From the NCBI GenBank assembly GCA_963783235.1, contig CAWAMN010000002.1, positions 1,426,001-1,490,000 on the forward strand: a DNA stretch of 64,000 nucleotides. Direction: 5' to 3'. Below are positions 42,085 through 50,858 of this stretch, piece by piece. Both the position numbers and the translations under genes were made by a program. The DNA comes from Thiohalomonas sp963783235 (GTDB lineage: Bacteria > Pseudomonadota > Gammaproteobacteria > Thiohalomonadales > Thiohalomonadaceae). The notes below the pieces were generated by a model, which worked only from the letters and a program-made list of their open reading frames with translations, did no database searches and had not been told where the DNA came from. Numbering within the stretch: position 1 is the stretch's first letter; every line of letters starts with the position of its first letter.

Positions 42085-43740
42085 TCAGTCGCTATCGAGC
42101 CAGAGATAGAGCCAAACCAGCCCGCCGGACAGGCCCAGGGCCCAGCTGGCAACGGGCACTCCGGCGAGCATGGTGGGTGCGTAGCCATCCAGCGCTTTAA
42201 TCAGCGCGGCGCCGAGTACCAGTGTGCCGCCCAGCACGGCCGTCACGGTGCGTCGATTGGCTCGTCGGATCTCCTCGCGGATCCGTTGCAGCTCTTCGGG
42301 GTTGGTGTTGATCTGAATCCTTCCATCGCGTGCCCGCTGCAGGGTGTCGTGAATGAGCAGCGGCAGTTCCGGTATTTTTTCACCCCATTGCGGCGCCGCA
42401 TCCTTGAGGCGGTTGGCAAAGGCCCGAACACCGAGCTGCTCGCTCATCCAGCGTTCAAGGAACGGCTTGGCTGTTTGCCAGAGGTCCAGATCGGGGTAGA
42501 GCTGACGTCCCAAACCCTCGATGTTCAGGAGTGTCTTCTGCAGCAGCACCAGCTGAGGCTGAACCTCCATATTGAATCGCCGCGCTGTCTGGAAAAGGTT
42601 CAGCAGGAGCTGCCCGAAGGAAATCTCCGAGAAGGGCCGTTCAAAAATCGGTTCGCAAACCGTGCGGATGGCCGCCTGGAATTCGTCCACCCGGGTCTCC
42701 TTCGGCACCCAGCCCGACTCCACGTGCAACTGGGCCACGCGGTGGTAATCGCGGCGGAAGAAGGCGATGAAATTCTCGGCAAGGTAACGCTTGTCTTCGT
42801 TCGAAAGTGTACCGACGATCCCGAAATCCACCGCGATATACTGACCATCGTGGCTAACGAAGATATTTCCCGGGTGCATATCGGCGTGGAAGAAATTGTG
42901 ACGGAATACCTGGGTGAAGAAGATCTCCACGCCCCGTTCCGCCAGCGCCTTGAAGTCGATACCCGCCGCGCGTAACTCATCGATATGGCCGATGGGGATA
43001 CCGTGGATCCGCTCCATCACCATCACGTTGCGGCGACTGAACTCCCAATGTATTTCAGGCACGTAGAGATCCGGCGACCCTGCAAAATTGCGATGCAGCT
43101 GCGAGGCATTGGCCGCCTCTCGCATCAGGTCGAGTTCGTCCCAGATGGTTTTCTCGAATTCCGCGACCACCTCGACCGGACGCAGGCGCCGGCCCTCCCG
43201 CCAGTAGCGCTGAATGTTGGCTGCCAGGAGATACATCAGCCCCAGGTCGCGGCGGATCACCGGCGCGATATCGGGCCGCAGCACTTTGACCACCACGTCT
43301 GTGCCGTCGAGCAGTCGGGCGGCGTGGACCTGGGCGATGGAGGCGGAGGCGATCGGGGTTTCGTCGAATTCGGCGAAAATCTGGTCGATGGGGCTGCGGT
43401 AGGCCGTCTCGATGATGTTCCGGGCGGACTCTCCGGGGAACGGCGGGACCCGATCCTGGAGTCGTTCGAGCTCCCGGGCGATGTCGTCGGGGAGCAGGTC
43501 GCGGCGGGTGGAGAGGATCTGGCCGAATTTGACGAAGATGGGGCCCAGGTCTTCGAGGGCGCGGCGAATACGCACGCAGCGCGGCACGTCGCGCTCGCGC
43601 AGCAGCCGCCACCACATCAGGTAGCGAAGAAAGCGAATGGGCCGGAAAAGGTGGATGGACAGGAGCAGTTCGTCCAGTCCGTGTTTGGCCATGACCCAGC
43701 TGATGTAAAACAGACGCAACGCCTGTGATGGCCGAATCAC
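42085..43740 (-). CDS. ubiB: Ubiquinone biosynthesis regulatory kinase-like protein UbiB
   Basis: A 551-residue ABC1/ADCK-family protein required for ubiquinone synthesis. The atypical kinase core (about 115-370) shows the KxGQ motif in FVKFGQILSTR, the Ala-rich nucleotide loop ASIAQVHAA, VVKVLRPD (Lys), NFFHADMHPGNIF (catalytic HxD/N) and VDFGIVG. Two C-terminal membrane helices (about 497-515 and 522-545) anchor it to the inner membrane. GTG 43740 was chosen because GAGGAAG stands just upstream; TTG 43755 would extend it. It follows ubiJ after a 323-bp gap. Confidence 0.95.
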   Translation of the reverse strand: MIRPSQALRLFYISWVMAKHGLDELLLSIHLFRPIRFLRYLMWWRLLRERDVPRCVRIRRALEDLGPIFVKFGQILSTRRDLLPDDIARELERLQDRVPPFPGESARNIIETAYRSPIDQIFAEFDETPIASASIAQVHAARLLDGTDVVVKVLRPDIAPVIRRDLGLMYLLAANIQRYWREGRRLRPVEVVAEFEKTIWDELDLMREAANASQLHRNFAGSPDLYVPEIHWEFSRRNVMVMERIHGIPIGHIDELRAAGIDFKALAERGVEIFFTQVFRHNFFHADMHPGNIFVSHDGQYIAVDFGIVGTLSNEDKRYLAENFIAFFRRDYHRVAQLHVESGWVPKETRVDEFQAAIRTVCEPIFERPFSEISFGQLLLNLFQTARRFNMEVQPQLVLLQKTLLNIEGLGRQLYPDLDLWQTAKPFLERWMSEQLGVRAFANRLKDAAPQWGEKIPELPLLIHDTLQRARDGRIQINTNPEELQRIREEIRRANRRTVTAVLGGTLVLGAALIKALDGYAPTMLAGVPVASWALGLSGGLVWLYLWLDSD

Positions 43741-44063
43741 GGGGCTTCCTCGCAAAACTCAGGGTTGTTGGACGGCATGTCGGACTCGGTCAGAAACGCT
43801 CCGGCTTTGTACCGCAAAGCCCGCGCTAACGCAAAAGTCTCTGACCCTCAAAGGGATAATTGACTGCATAAAGACGCCTGAAGTCCCAAATTCCGACAGG
43901 CGCTCTGCGTGTTGGCGTCGGCCGCACGCCGCCAAGGAAGGCGGTGTTAGACAATGCAGGAGCACATTGTCGAGAAGTGTGGCCGTCGAGCCTGCAACGA
44001 TGTCTTCACGGCGTTCGCAAAATCAATGGCTTGCACCTCGCTGCACGTAATCTGATTGGTGCT
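43741..44063. other. Gene-free gap between ubiJ and ubiB with several short inverted repeats
   Basis: No convincing gene. Three dyads are visible: CGCCTG/CAGGCG around 43882-43904, ACGCCGCC-AAGGAA-GGCGGTGT at 43926-43947, and a perfect GACAATG/CATTGTC at 43950-43971. None is followed by a T-run. The density of dyads is higher than in other gaps and may mark a decayed repeat. Confidence 0.4.
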
Positions 44064-44675
44064 CTAGACGCCTTCCAGTTGCCGAATACGGGCCTCCAGC
44101 CGATCGACATCGGCCCGAACGGTATCCACCTGGTCCATGAAGTGGTCCACCTCGCCACGTCCAGGCAACACTTGCAGTTCCTCCTGGAGGTACTCGCCGG
44201 AATCACGGGCGAGTGTCTCGGAGGCGGTTCGGCCCCAGGATGCCAGCCCCCGCAAGGCGTTACCGATCTGGTGGGCGATGATGTCACCGGTCAAGCGGGA
44301 AAGGTGCTCCTCCCAGTCGATCTCCAGGGCGTCGAGGATGTGTTTGAATCGCTGTCCCACCTCCACATTGCCTTCAATGACGACGTCGCCGGCGAAAAGC
44401 CCCCGAGTGCCTCCCGCCCCCATGCGAAGCAGGGCGAGGGGACTGCCGCGAAGCGTGGTGTCCGGGTCGCCTTCGAAATGGCCCATCAGGCGCAGCCCTT
44501 CCCTGCCCGGCGCTGCGAACAGCGAGAGCCCAATGCCCCGTAACTCGATGGCGATCACCCGGCCCTCGAGCCGCGACAACCGCCGTTCGGTATCCGGGTC
44601 CAGGGCGATGACCGCGTTGATGGCCCGCTCCAGTCCGACCAGAGCCGCCACGGGAATCATCGATGCGCTACTCAT
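44064..44675 (-). CDS. ubiJ: Ubiquinone biosynthesis accessory protein UbiJ
   Basis: A 203-residue protein with an SCP2-like lipid-binding domain (about 15-125, GRVIAIELRGIGLSLFAAPGREGL and GDVVIEGNVEVGQRFKHIL) and a C-terminal coiled coil (DHFMDQVDTVRADVDRLEARIRQLE). UbiJ helps organise the soluble complex of ubiquinone hydroxylases and methylases. The start overlaps the end of the RDD gene by eight bases and is preceded by a strong GGAGG. Standard position between ubiE and ubiB, although here an RDD gene is inserted after ubiE. Confidence 0.92.
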   Translation of the reverse strand: MSSASMIPVAALVGLERAINAVIALDPDTERRLSRLEGRVIAIELRGIGLSLFAAPGREGLRLMGHFEGDPDTTLRGSPLALLRMGAGGTRGLFAGDVVIEGNVEVGQRFKHILDALEIDWEEHLSRLTGDIIAHQIGNALRGLASWGRTASETLARDSGEYLQEELQVLPGRGEVDHFMDQVDTVRADVDRLEARIRQLEGV

Positions 44676-45162
44676 AGGACGCCTCCTTCACCAGTTTCTG
44701 CAGGGATTTACGTGCATCGCCGTTCGCTGCCCCAAAGCTGTCAATGACCACCGTACCGGCCAGCTTGTCGTGCAACCCCTGCCTGCGCCGGTCCCAGAGG
44801 ATCCACAGGAAACCGAGCCCCAGAGTCAGCAGGGAGGCGAGATAGCCCAGGTATCGCAAGACAGCGCGCCCCGGACCGGGCGGCTTGCCGGTGGAGACCA
44901 AAACGACCCGGCAGTCCATCAGTTGTTTGCCCGGGGTGGCGCCGCTGTGAACCCAGAACCCCACCACGAGGAGCATCGGCAGCAGATCGTTCAGTGCAAA
45001 GCCAAGCCACTGGCGATCAGCGGTGACTTCGCCGAGATGGGAGAGTTCTCCGCCGGTCGATAGAAACAGAATGAGGGTAGTCGCCAGGAAGAACAGGATC
45101 GAGTCGGTCAGGACGGCCATGAGGCGTCTTCCGAAGCCCACGTATCCGCTGGATGAGTCCAT
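44668..45162 (-). CDS. RDD family membrane protein
   Basis: A 164-residue inner-membrane protein with three hydrophobic segments (about 15-35, 50-72, 100-122). The RDD hallmark residues appear as FGRRLMAVLTDSI (Arg and Asp in helix 1) and GATPGKQLMDCRVV. Function of small RDD proteins is unclear; some act as Na+/H+ antiporters. It is embedded in the ubi cluster, overlapping ubiJ, so it is cotranscribed with ubiquinone genes, but no direct role is known. Confidence 0.85.
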   Translation of the reverse strand: MDSSSGYVGFGRRLMAVLTDSILFFLATTLILFLSTGGELSHLGEVTADRQWLGFALNDLLPMLLVVGFWVHSGATPGKQLMDCRVVLVSTGKPPGPGRAVLRYLGYLASLLTLGLGFLWILWDRRRQGLHDKLAGTVVIDSFGAANGDARKSLQKLVKEASYE

Positions 45163-45209
45163 CTTCTAGCCCCGGGTGCTGCGCGACCTGGCAACGCAGA
45201 CGGTTCTGG

Positions 45210-45959
45210 TCAGAACTTGTACCCACGGTGCAGGGCGACGATGCCGCCGGTGAGATTGTAGTAATCCACCCGCTCGAAGCCGACCGCCTCCATCATCCCC
45301 TTGAGCGTCTCCTGATCCGGATGCATACGAATCGATTCGGCCAGGTAGCGGTAGCTGTCGCGATCGCCGGTGACCATGCTGCCGAGCATCGGCAGCACCG
45401 AGAAAGAGTAGGCGTCATAGACCGGCCCCAGTCCCGGTGCCCTCGGTTTTGAGAACTCCAGAACCAGCAGCCGCCCGCCCGGCTTCAGTACGCGGAACAT
45501 GGAGGCCAGTGCCTTGTCCTTGTCGGTGACGTTGCGAAGCCCGAAGGCGATGGTGATGCAGTCGAAGTGGTTTTCCGGGAAGGGCAGCTCTTCCGCATTC
45601 ACCTGGGCAAAATCGATGTTGCCGACGAGGCCACGGTCGGCCAGGCGCTGACGTCCCACCTCCAGCATGGAGGCATTGATATCGGCAAGCACCACTTCCC
45701 CTTCGGGTCCGACCAGCTCCGAAAACTTGCCGGCCAGGTCGCCGGTGCCACCGGCGAGATCGAGCACGCGCTGGCCGCGCCGGACGCCGCTCATCTCGAT
45801 GGTGTAGCGCTTCCACAGACGGTGCACGCCCATCGACATGAGGTCGTTCATCAGGTCGTATTTCGCCGCTACCGAATGGAACACGTCGGCGACCCGTTCG
45901 GCCTTTTCGGCTTTCGGCACCTGCTGGTAGCCGAAGTGGGTGGTGTCCTGCTCGCTCAT
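45210..45959 (-). CDS. ubiE: Ubiquinone/menaquinone biosynthesis C-methyltransferase UbiE
   Basis: A 249-residue SAM-dependent methyltransferase that C-methylates the quinone ring. It begins with THFGYQQVPKAEKAERVADVFHSVAAKYDLMNDLMSMG, split here by the usual YDLMND helix, has the SAM motif VLDLAGGTGDLA, DINASMLEVGR and the C-terminal DYYNLTGGIVALHRGYKF end that defines UbiE. ATG 45959 was chosen over 46037 by alignment. Order DUF971-ubiE-(RDD)-ubiJ-ubiB is conserved in gammaproteobacteria. Confidence 0.97.
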   Translation of the reverse strand: MSEQDTTHFGYQQVPKAEKAERVADVFHSVAAKYDLMNDLMSMGVHRLWKRYTIEMSGVRRGQRVLDLAGGTGDLAGKFSELVGPEGEVVLADINASMLEVGRQRLADRGLVGNIDFAQVNAEELPFPENHFDCITIAFGLRNVTDKDKALASMFRVLKPGGRLLVLEFSKPRAPGLGPVYDAYSFSVLPMLGSMVTGDRDSYRYLAESIRMHPDQETLKGMMEAVGFERVDYYNLTGGIVALHRGYKF

Positions 45960-46071
45960 AGATCGATTCCGAATTATCTTGTTAACCGCGAAGGCGCAGC
46001 GCTCACTGACGGCGTATTGATTATCCCTGATAATCATACCGTCTCTCGGCGAAAACTGCGCCCCTGCGGTA

Positions 46072-46437
46072 TCAGGCCTTTACTTGGCGCTTGTGACCGG
46101 CCTCTTCCAGCCGATCCAGGTACTGCTGCCAATACTTATCGAAGTTGACGCCCAGATCGTAGAGCAGATCCCACGAATAGATGCCGCTGTCGTGGCCATC
46201 ATCGAAGTGCGGCTGGACGGCATAGGTGCCGACCTGCTCCAGGGTCTCGATGTTGACGTCTTCCTTACCGACCTGAAGGGTCTCCTGGCCGGGGCCGTGG
46301 CCGCGCACCTCGGCCGACGGGGAGTAGACCCGCAGGTACTCCACCGGCAATTCGAAGCGTTTGCCGTCGGAGAAGGCGATCTCCAGCATTTTCTGACTCT
46401 TGTGCAGGACGATATCGGTCGGGCTGGTCGTACTCAT
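46072..46437 (-). CDS. DUF971 (gamma-butyrobetaine hydroxylase-like N-terminal domain) protein
   Basis: A 121-residue protein formed by a single DUF971 domain (DIVLHKSQKMLEIAFSDG, LPVEYLRVYSPSAEV, PHFDDGHDSGIYSWDLLYDLG). Stand-alone DUF971 proteins are encoded between hslU and ubiE in many gammaproteobacteria. The domain in other proteins binds Fe-S clusters or partners of Fe-S carriers, but the family's zinc-ligand cysteines are not evident here. Function unknown. Confidence 0.88.
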   Translation of the reverse strand: MSTTSPTDIVLHKSQKMLEIAFSDGKRFELPVEYLRVYSPSAEVRGHGPGQETLQVGKEDVNIETLEQVGTYAVQPHFDDGHDSGIYSWDLLYDLGVNFDKYWQQYLDRLEEAGHKRQVKA

Positions 46438-46534
46438 AGCAATTCCTCAGTTGATCCGTGAGATATTGTAACAGGATGAAGGTGGGGGCTTCTGTGGCGG
46501 ATTCAATCGCACGGGACCCCTGCACCCGTTCGGA

Positions 46535-47863
46535 TCACAAAATATAGCGGCTCAGATCTTCGTCACCGGCAAGCTCCGCCAGTTGCTCATCGACGTAGGT
46601 GGCGTCCACCACCAGTTTCTGCCCCGACTGGTCGGCGGCACGGTAGGAGATATCCTCCAGAAGCCGCTCCATCACCGTGTGCAGCCGCCGGGCACCGATG
46701 TTTTCGGTCCCTTCATTAACCTGCCAGGCGATCTCGGCCAGGCGGCGGATGCCGTCCTCGGCAAACTCCACGTCCACCCCTTCGGTGGCGAGCAGGGCGC
46801 GGTACTGTTCGGTCAGGGAGGCATCCGGTTCGGTCAGGATGCGGACGAACTCCTCGGTTCCCAAGGCATCGAGTTCCACCCGAATGGGCAACCGGCCCTG
46901 GAGTTCCGGGATCAGGTCCGAGGGCTTGGCCAGATGAAAGGCCCCCGAGGCGATAAAAAGGATGTGATCCGTTCGCACCATGCCGTGTTTGGTGGAGACG
47001 GTCGATCCCTCCACCAGCGGCAGCAGGTCGCGCTGCACGCCCTCGCGGGAGACGTCGGGTCCTTTGCCCTGCTCCGAGCGGCCGGTGATCTTGTCCATCT
47101 CATCGAGGAAGACGATGCCGTGCTGCTCCACGGCGTGGAGTGCACGGGATTTGATCTCCTCCTCGTTGACCAGCTTGGCCGCCTCCTCGTCGGTCAGTTG
47201 CTTGAAGGCCTCTTTGACCCGCATGCGGCGCGACTTGGTGCGCTGTCCACCCATGTTCTGGAACAGGTTCTGGAGCTGGCTGCTCATCTCCTCCATTCCC
47301 GGTGGGGCCATGATCTCCACCCCCATCGGCGTGGCCTGCACCTCGACCTCGATCTCCTTATCGTCCAGATCACCCTCGCGCAGCTTCTTGCGAAACTTCT
47401 GCCGAGTGCCGGAATCGGCGGCCTGACCCGTGTCCTCATAGCCCCGTGCGGGCGGCAGAAGCGCGTCGAGAATCCGCTCTTCGGCCGCTTCCCAGGCGCG
47501 GTGGTGCACCTTTTCCATCTCCTGTTCGCGCGTCATCTTGATGGCGTATTCGACCAGATCGCGAACGATCGACTCCACATCCCGCCCGACGTAACCCACT
47601 TCGGTGAATTTGGTCGCCTCCACCTTGATGAACGGCGCGTTCGCCAGTTTCGCGAGCCGGCGGGCGATTTCGGTCTTGCCCACGCCGGTGGGCCCGATCA
47701 TCAGGATGTTTTTGGGCGTGATCTCGCCCTGCAGCGCCTCATCCACCTGGGCCCGGCGCCAGCGATTGCGCAGGGCGACGGCCACGGCGCGTTTGGCGGC
47801 GGTCTGGCCGATGATGTGCTTGTCCAGCTCCTGGACGATTTCTCGGGGTGTCATTTCGCTCAT
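46535..47863 (-). CDS. hslU: ATP-dependent protease ATPase subunit HslU
   Basis: A 442-residue AAA+ unfoldase that feeds proteins to the HslV peptidase. Walker A is GPTGVGKTE at residues 57-65, the pore loop lies in the GYVGRD segment, Walker B is GIVFLDEMDKI, and the I-domain is the variable region around 110-240. Sensor 2 has GARRLHTVMERLLE. The C-terminal LSRYIL tail docks into HslV. ATG 47863 is preceded by AGGAAAG. A 9-mer inverted repeat separates it from hslV. Confidence 0.97.
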   Translation of the reverse strand: MSEMTPREIVQELDKHIIGQTAAKRAVAVALRNRWRRAQVDEALQGEITPKNILMIGPTGVGKTEIARRLAKLANAPFIKVEATKFTEVGYVGRDVESIVRDLVEYAIKMTREQEMEKVHHRAWEAAEERILDALLPPARGYEDTGQAADSGTRQKFRKKLREGDLDDKEIEVEVQATPMGVEIMAPPGMEEMSSQLQNLFQNMGGQRTKSRRMRVKEAFKQLTDEEAAKLVNEEEIKSRALHAVEQHGIVFLDEMDKITGRSEQGKGPDVSREGVQRDLLPLVEGSTVSTKHGMVRTDHILFIASGAFHLAKPSDLIPELQGRLPIRVELDALGTEEFVRILTEPDASLTEQYRALLATEGVDVEFAEDGIRRLAEIAWQVNEGTENIGARRLHTVMERLLEDISYRAADQSGQKLVVDATYVDEQLAELAGDEDLSRYIL

Positions 47864-47881
47864 AGTGACTTTTCTTTCCTT

Positions 47882-47958
47882 AAACCACGGGGTGCACGGG
47901 GAACACGGGGCCTGTAAATCCAAAGGATCCCCGTGCGCCCCGTGTTCCCCGTGGTTTT
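47882..47958. repeat. 9-mer inverted repeat between hslV and hslU
   Basis: Left arm 47882-47910 consists of three 9-mers of the form CACGGGG+2; right arm 47929-47958 is their inverted copy (CCCCGTG...). The arms pair over about 27 bp with four mismatches around an 18-base loop. Same family as 628-731 and 2840-2892. Confidence 0.75.
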
Positions 47959-47976
47959 GACCAGCATTCGGAAGAC

Positions 47977-48513
47977 CTACTCCAACTCTTCGATGGTCAG
48001 GTTGTGATTGGTGTAGATGCAGATATCAGCGGCGATATGGAGGCCTTTTTCCACGATCTCGCGCGCTTCGAGCTCGGTGGTTTCGAGCATGGCGCGTGCC
48101 GCCGCCTGGGCGAAGGGCCCACCGGAGCCGATGGCGATGAGGCTCTCCTCGGGTTCGATGACGTCGCCGTTGCCGGAGATCACCAGCGAGGCGCTGTGAT
48201 CGGCCACCGCCAGCAGCGCTTCCAGGCGGCGTAGCGCCCGGTCGGTGCGCCAATCCTTCGCCAGCTCAACGGCCGCCTTGGTGAGATTGCCCTGGTGCTT
48301 CTCCAGCTTGCCCTCGAACCGTTCGAAGAGCGTGAAGGCATCAGCAGTGCCTCCGGCGAAGCCGGCGATCACCTTGTCGCGGTAGAGCCGGCGCACCTTG
48401 CGCGCGTTGCCCTTCATCACCGTATTGCCCATCGACACCTGTCCGTCGCCGCCGATCACGACTTTGCCGTTTCGGCGCACGGAAAGAATGGTGGTTCCGC
48501 GAAACTGTTCCAA
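47977..48513 (-). CDS. hslV: ATP-dependent protease subunit HslV
   Basis: A 178-residue proteasome-beta-like threonine peptidase. It begins at TTG 48513, reading (M)EQFRGTTILSVRRNGKVV, so a six- or seven-residue prosequence must be removed to expose the catalytic Thr of TTILSVRR; E. coli HslV needs only Met removal. A strong AGGGGAAGGG precedes the TTG. Further motifs: GDGQVSMGNTVMKGNARKVR, GFAGGTADAFTL and AIGSGGPFAQAAARA. Length matches the family (175-180). The gap of 114 bp to hslU is unusually long and filled with the inverted repeat. Confidence 0.96.
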   Translation of the reverse strand: MEQFRGTTILSVRRNGKVVIGGDGQVSMGNTVMKGNARKVRRLYRDKVIAGFAGGTADAFTLFERFEGKLEKHQGNLTKAAVELAKDWRTDRALRRLEALLAVADHSASLVISGNGDVIEPEESLIAIGSGGPFAQAAARAMLETTELEAREIVEKGLHIAADICIYTNHNLTIEELE

Positions 48514-48742
48514 GGCCCTTCCCCTGCTAAAAACTGAGCACGACATTCTACATTATCGCCGCCAACTGTCCGATGGCGAGCGAGTGCCCGGTAGCCTTAC
48601 GTGAAAAGGGCCTGGCGGGCAGGGGATAAACCACCGTGGCTGAGTGCAGGGTCTCTTTCCCCGCTGCCGGGAAGCCAGGATGGGGTGAATCCAATTCAGG
48701 TCGCTCCAGACCAGGGTCATTCGCTGCCAGCGCCCTTCCCGC

Positions 48743-49684
48743 TCAGGCCGGGGGAACCGCCACCGCTGCCCGGCCGGACCGGCGCCGGAACCAGCTGGCG
48801 GCGCCGGCCGAGGTCATGATGCACCAGACCGCAAACAGGGCGCCGGGAAGGGCGGTTTCGGCCGAGAAGTGTTTGAGGGCGAGGGCCACGCCCAGTCCGG
48901 CGTTCTGCATGCCGATCTCGATGGCCAGGGTGAGCCGGTGGCGACCGTCAAAGCCGAACAGGCGGGCGGCCTGCCAGCCGAGTAGATACCCCAGGGCGTT
49001 CACACCCACCACCACTCCGAATACCACCGGACCGACGCTGGCCAGGCGCTCCTGGTTGGCCGCCACCGCATAACTGCAGATGATGACGATGGCGACGGTG
49101 GCGACCGCCGGCGCCATCTGTTTTGCCACCCGCACACGTGCACCCAGCGCCCGCCGCAACACCATGCCGGCGAGCAGTGGCAGCAGCACCGTCTTCACGA
49201 CCGTCCACATCATCGGCCAGAAGGGAATGGGCAGGAACGCCTCGCCCAGGAACTTTACCAGGACCGGGGTCAACACCGGTGACAGGAAGGTAGCGACGGT
49301 GGTCAGGGCGATGGAATAGGCAACGGCACCCCCGGCCAGGTAGACAATCACATTGCTGGCCATCGCTCCCGGTGCGCAACCGACGATGATGAATCCGAGT
49401 GCCAGCGCCTCCGGCAAACCCGACAACCAGGCGGCCATAAAGCCGATTACCGGCATGAGCATGTATTGGGCGAGGACCCCCTGGCCGATCGCCTTGGGCC
49501 GGGTCAGGGTGTCTTTCAGATCCTCCGGCTCCAGCACCACGCCCAGGGCCAGCATGGTGGCGGCAAAGAGCCACAGAAAGATAGCCTGAAAAGGCATAAA
49601 GAGCGCCGGCTCAAAGTAGGCGGCGATGGCCCCGATGAGCGTGAGTGGCGCAAGGTTGTTGGCGAGCAGGCGGAATATCAACAT
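48743..49684 (-). CDS. Bile acid:sodium symporter (BASS) family transporter
   Basis: A 313-residue inner-membrane protein with about ten hydrophobic helices. Two inverted-repeat crossover motifs of the BASS fold are visible: GCAPGAMASNVIVYLAGG (about 101-118) and EIGMQNAGLGVALAL (about 256-270). Bacterial members carry organic anions such as pantoate, pyruvate or sulfated compounds with Na+; the true substrate is not apparent. Transcribed with the metal permease upstream by orientation, but a 95-bp gap separates them. The 229 bp between this gene's stop and hslV show no feature. Confidence 0.88.
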   Translation of the reverse strand: MLIFRLLANNLAPLTLIGAIAAYFEPALFMPFQAIFLWLFAATMLALGVVLEPEDLKDTLTRPKAIGQGVLAQYMLMPVIGFMAAWLSGLPEALALGFIIVGCAPGAMASNVIVYLAGGAVAYSIALTTVATFLSPVLTPVLVKFLGEAFLPIPFWPMMWTVVKTVLLPLLAGMVLRRALGARVRVAKQMAPAVATVAIVIICSYAVAANQERLASVGPVVFGVVVGVNALGYLLGWQAARLFGFDGRHRLTLAIEIGMQNAGLGVALALKHFSAETALPGALFAVWCIMTSAGAASWFRRRSGRAAVAVPPA

Positions 49685-49778
49685 GCAGGTCTTCTCTCCC
49701 TGGCGCCAACTCTACTTCGGCCGTTTCGGTGGTCGCAAACGAAAAGAAGCCCCATTACCGTTGCCCTGGCCGACCCGA

Positions 49779-50807
49779 TCAACCGATCAGGGCGCGCCGC
49801 AATGGCCGAACGGCGAACAGCGCCAGCAGTGCGGCGCTGAATAGGGCGAGCCCGTCGGGCATGAATTCGCCGGCCTCGGCTGCCTGAGCCGTTACCGGAA
49901 TACCCGCATAATCGATAAACGCATCGGTGGCCAGTCCGCAGGCGATCGCAGCGGCGCCGATGCCGAAAAGGTAGAGCGCCAGCACCGGGCCGCCCAGTTC
50001 CCGGCGCAGCAGCCCGAGCGTGGCGATATTGGTGGCCGGTCCGGCGAGCAGGAAAACCAGTACGGTTCCGGGCGAGACCCCGAGGAGCAGCAAAGAGGCG
50101 GCCAGCGGCGTGGAGGCGGTGGCGCAGATGTACATGGGGACGCCGATCGCCAGCATGGCCGGAAGTCCACTGCCCCATTGGGCGAGGGCCTGCGGTGGCA
50201 GCCAGGTGATCAACGCCCCCGCGGCAATGATCCCGAGGGCGAGCCACAGGGCCAGATCATCGAGAATGTCGGTCATGGCGTAGCGAAGGCCCGAGATGCT
50301 GCGGCTCCAACCGCTTTCCGGAATGCGCTTCGACCCTTCAGCCGGGGCCCCGCTACAGCAGGAGTTGTCCCGGCAGCAGGCTGCTTTTTGCGGCCCGGCT
50401 GGTCTCTCTGGCGCCAGGCCGCCCAGGATACCGGTGAATACGGCGCTGAAAATGGCGGCGATCGGACGCACGACGGCCATGAACGGTCCCATCAGGGCAT
50501 AGGTCACCGCCACCGAATCGACACCCGTCTCCGGGGTTGCTATCAAAAAAGAGAGGGTTGAGCCCCGCGAGGCACCGCTCCGGTGCAGCCCCAGTGCAGC
50601 CGGCAATACGCCACAGGAGCACAGTGGCAGGGGCGCTCCAACGACTGCCGCGCGGGTCACCGGCCCGAGCCCCCGCCCTCCCAGCCAACGGTTCATCCAG
50701 GACTCGGAGACCCAGGCCTTGATGAGGCCCGCGGCAATAAGGCCAAGCAGCAGCCACGGGGCGGCATCCCTGTAAATGGAAAGGACGTTGGTGAGGAGAT
50801 CGGACAT
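49779..50807 (-). CDS. SO_0444-type Cu/Zn efflux permease (ArsP/DUF318 family)
   Basis: A 342-residue permease with two bundles of four to five helices. Each bundle has the family signature: PLPLCSCGVLPAALGLHRSGAS in the first, and MYICATASTPLAASLLLLG / GPATNIATLG in the second. The central cytoplasmic loop carries a cysteine cluster (CCRDNSCCSG), a likely metal-binding segment. Characterised relatives export Cu, Zn or organoarsenicals. It has no regulator next to it in this window; the upstream neighbour is an mlaC-like gene. Confidence 0.82.
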   Translation of the reverse strand: MSDLLTNVLSIYRDAAPWLLLGLIAAGLIKAWVSESWMNRWLGGRGLGPVTRAAVVGAPLPLCSCGVLPAALGLHRSGASRGSTLSFLIATPETGVDSVAVTYALMGPFMAVVRPIAAIFSAVFTGILGGLAPERPAGPQKAACCRDNSCCSGAPAEGSKRIPESGWSRSISGLRYAMTDILDDLALWLALGIIAAGALITWLPPQALAQWGSGLPAMLAIGVPMYICATASTPLAASLLLLGVSPGTVLVFLLAGPATNIATLGLLRRELGGPVLALYLFGIGAAAIACGLATDAFIDYAGIPVTAQAAEAGEFMPDGLALFSAALLALFAVRPLRRALIG

Positions 50808-50858
50808 GGGTTCGGGAGCGGCTTCGGACGGATTGAGGCAACGTATCCCTGCCTTGCG

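Noticed and set aside
43800..43971. Possible integron attC site: a GTTAGAC resembling the GTTRRRY core at 43946-43952 with inverted repeats upstream
   Set aside because: The partner RYYYAAC core is not matched (CGCTAAC at best), no integrase or cassette array is present, and the neighbours are conserved ubi genes.
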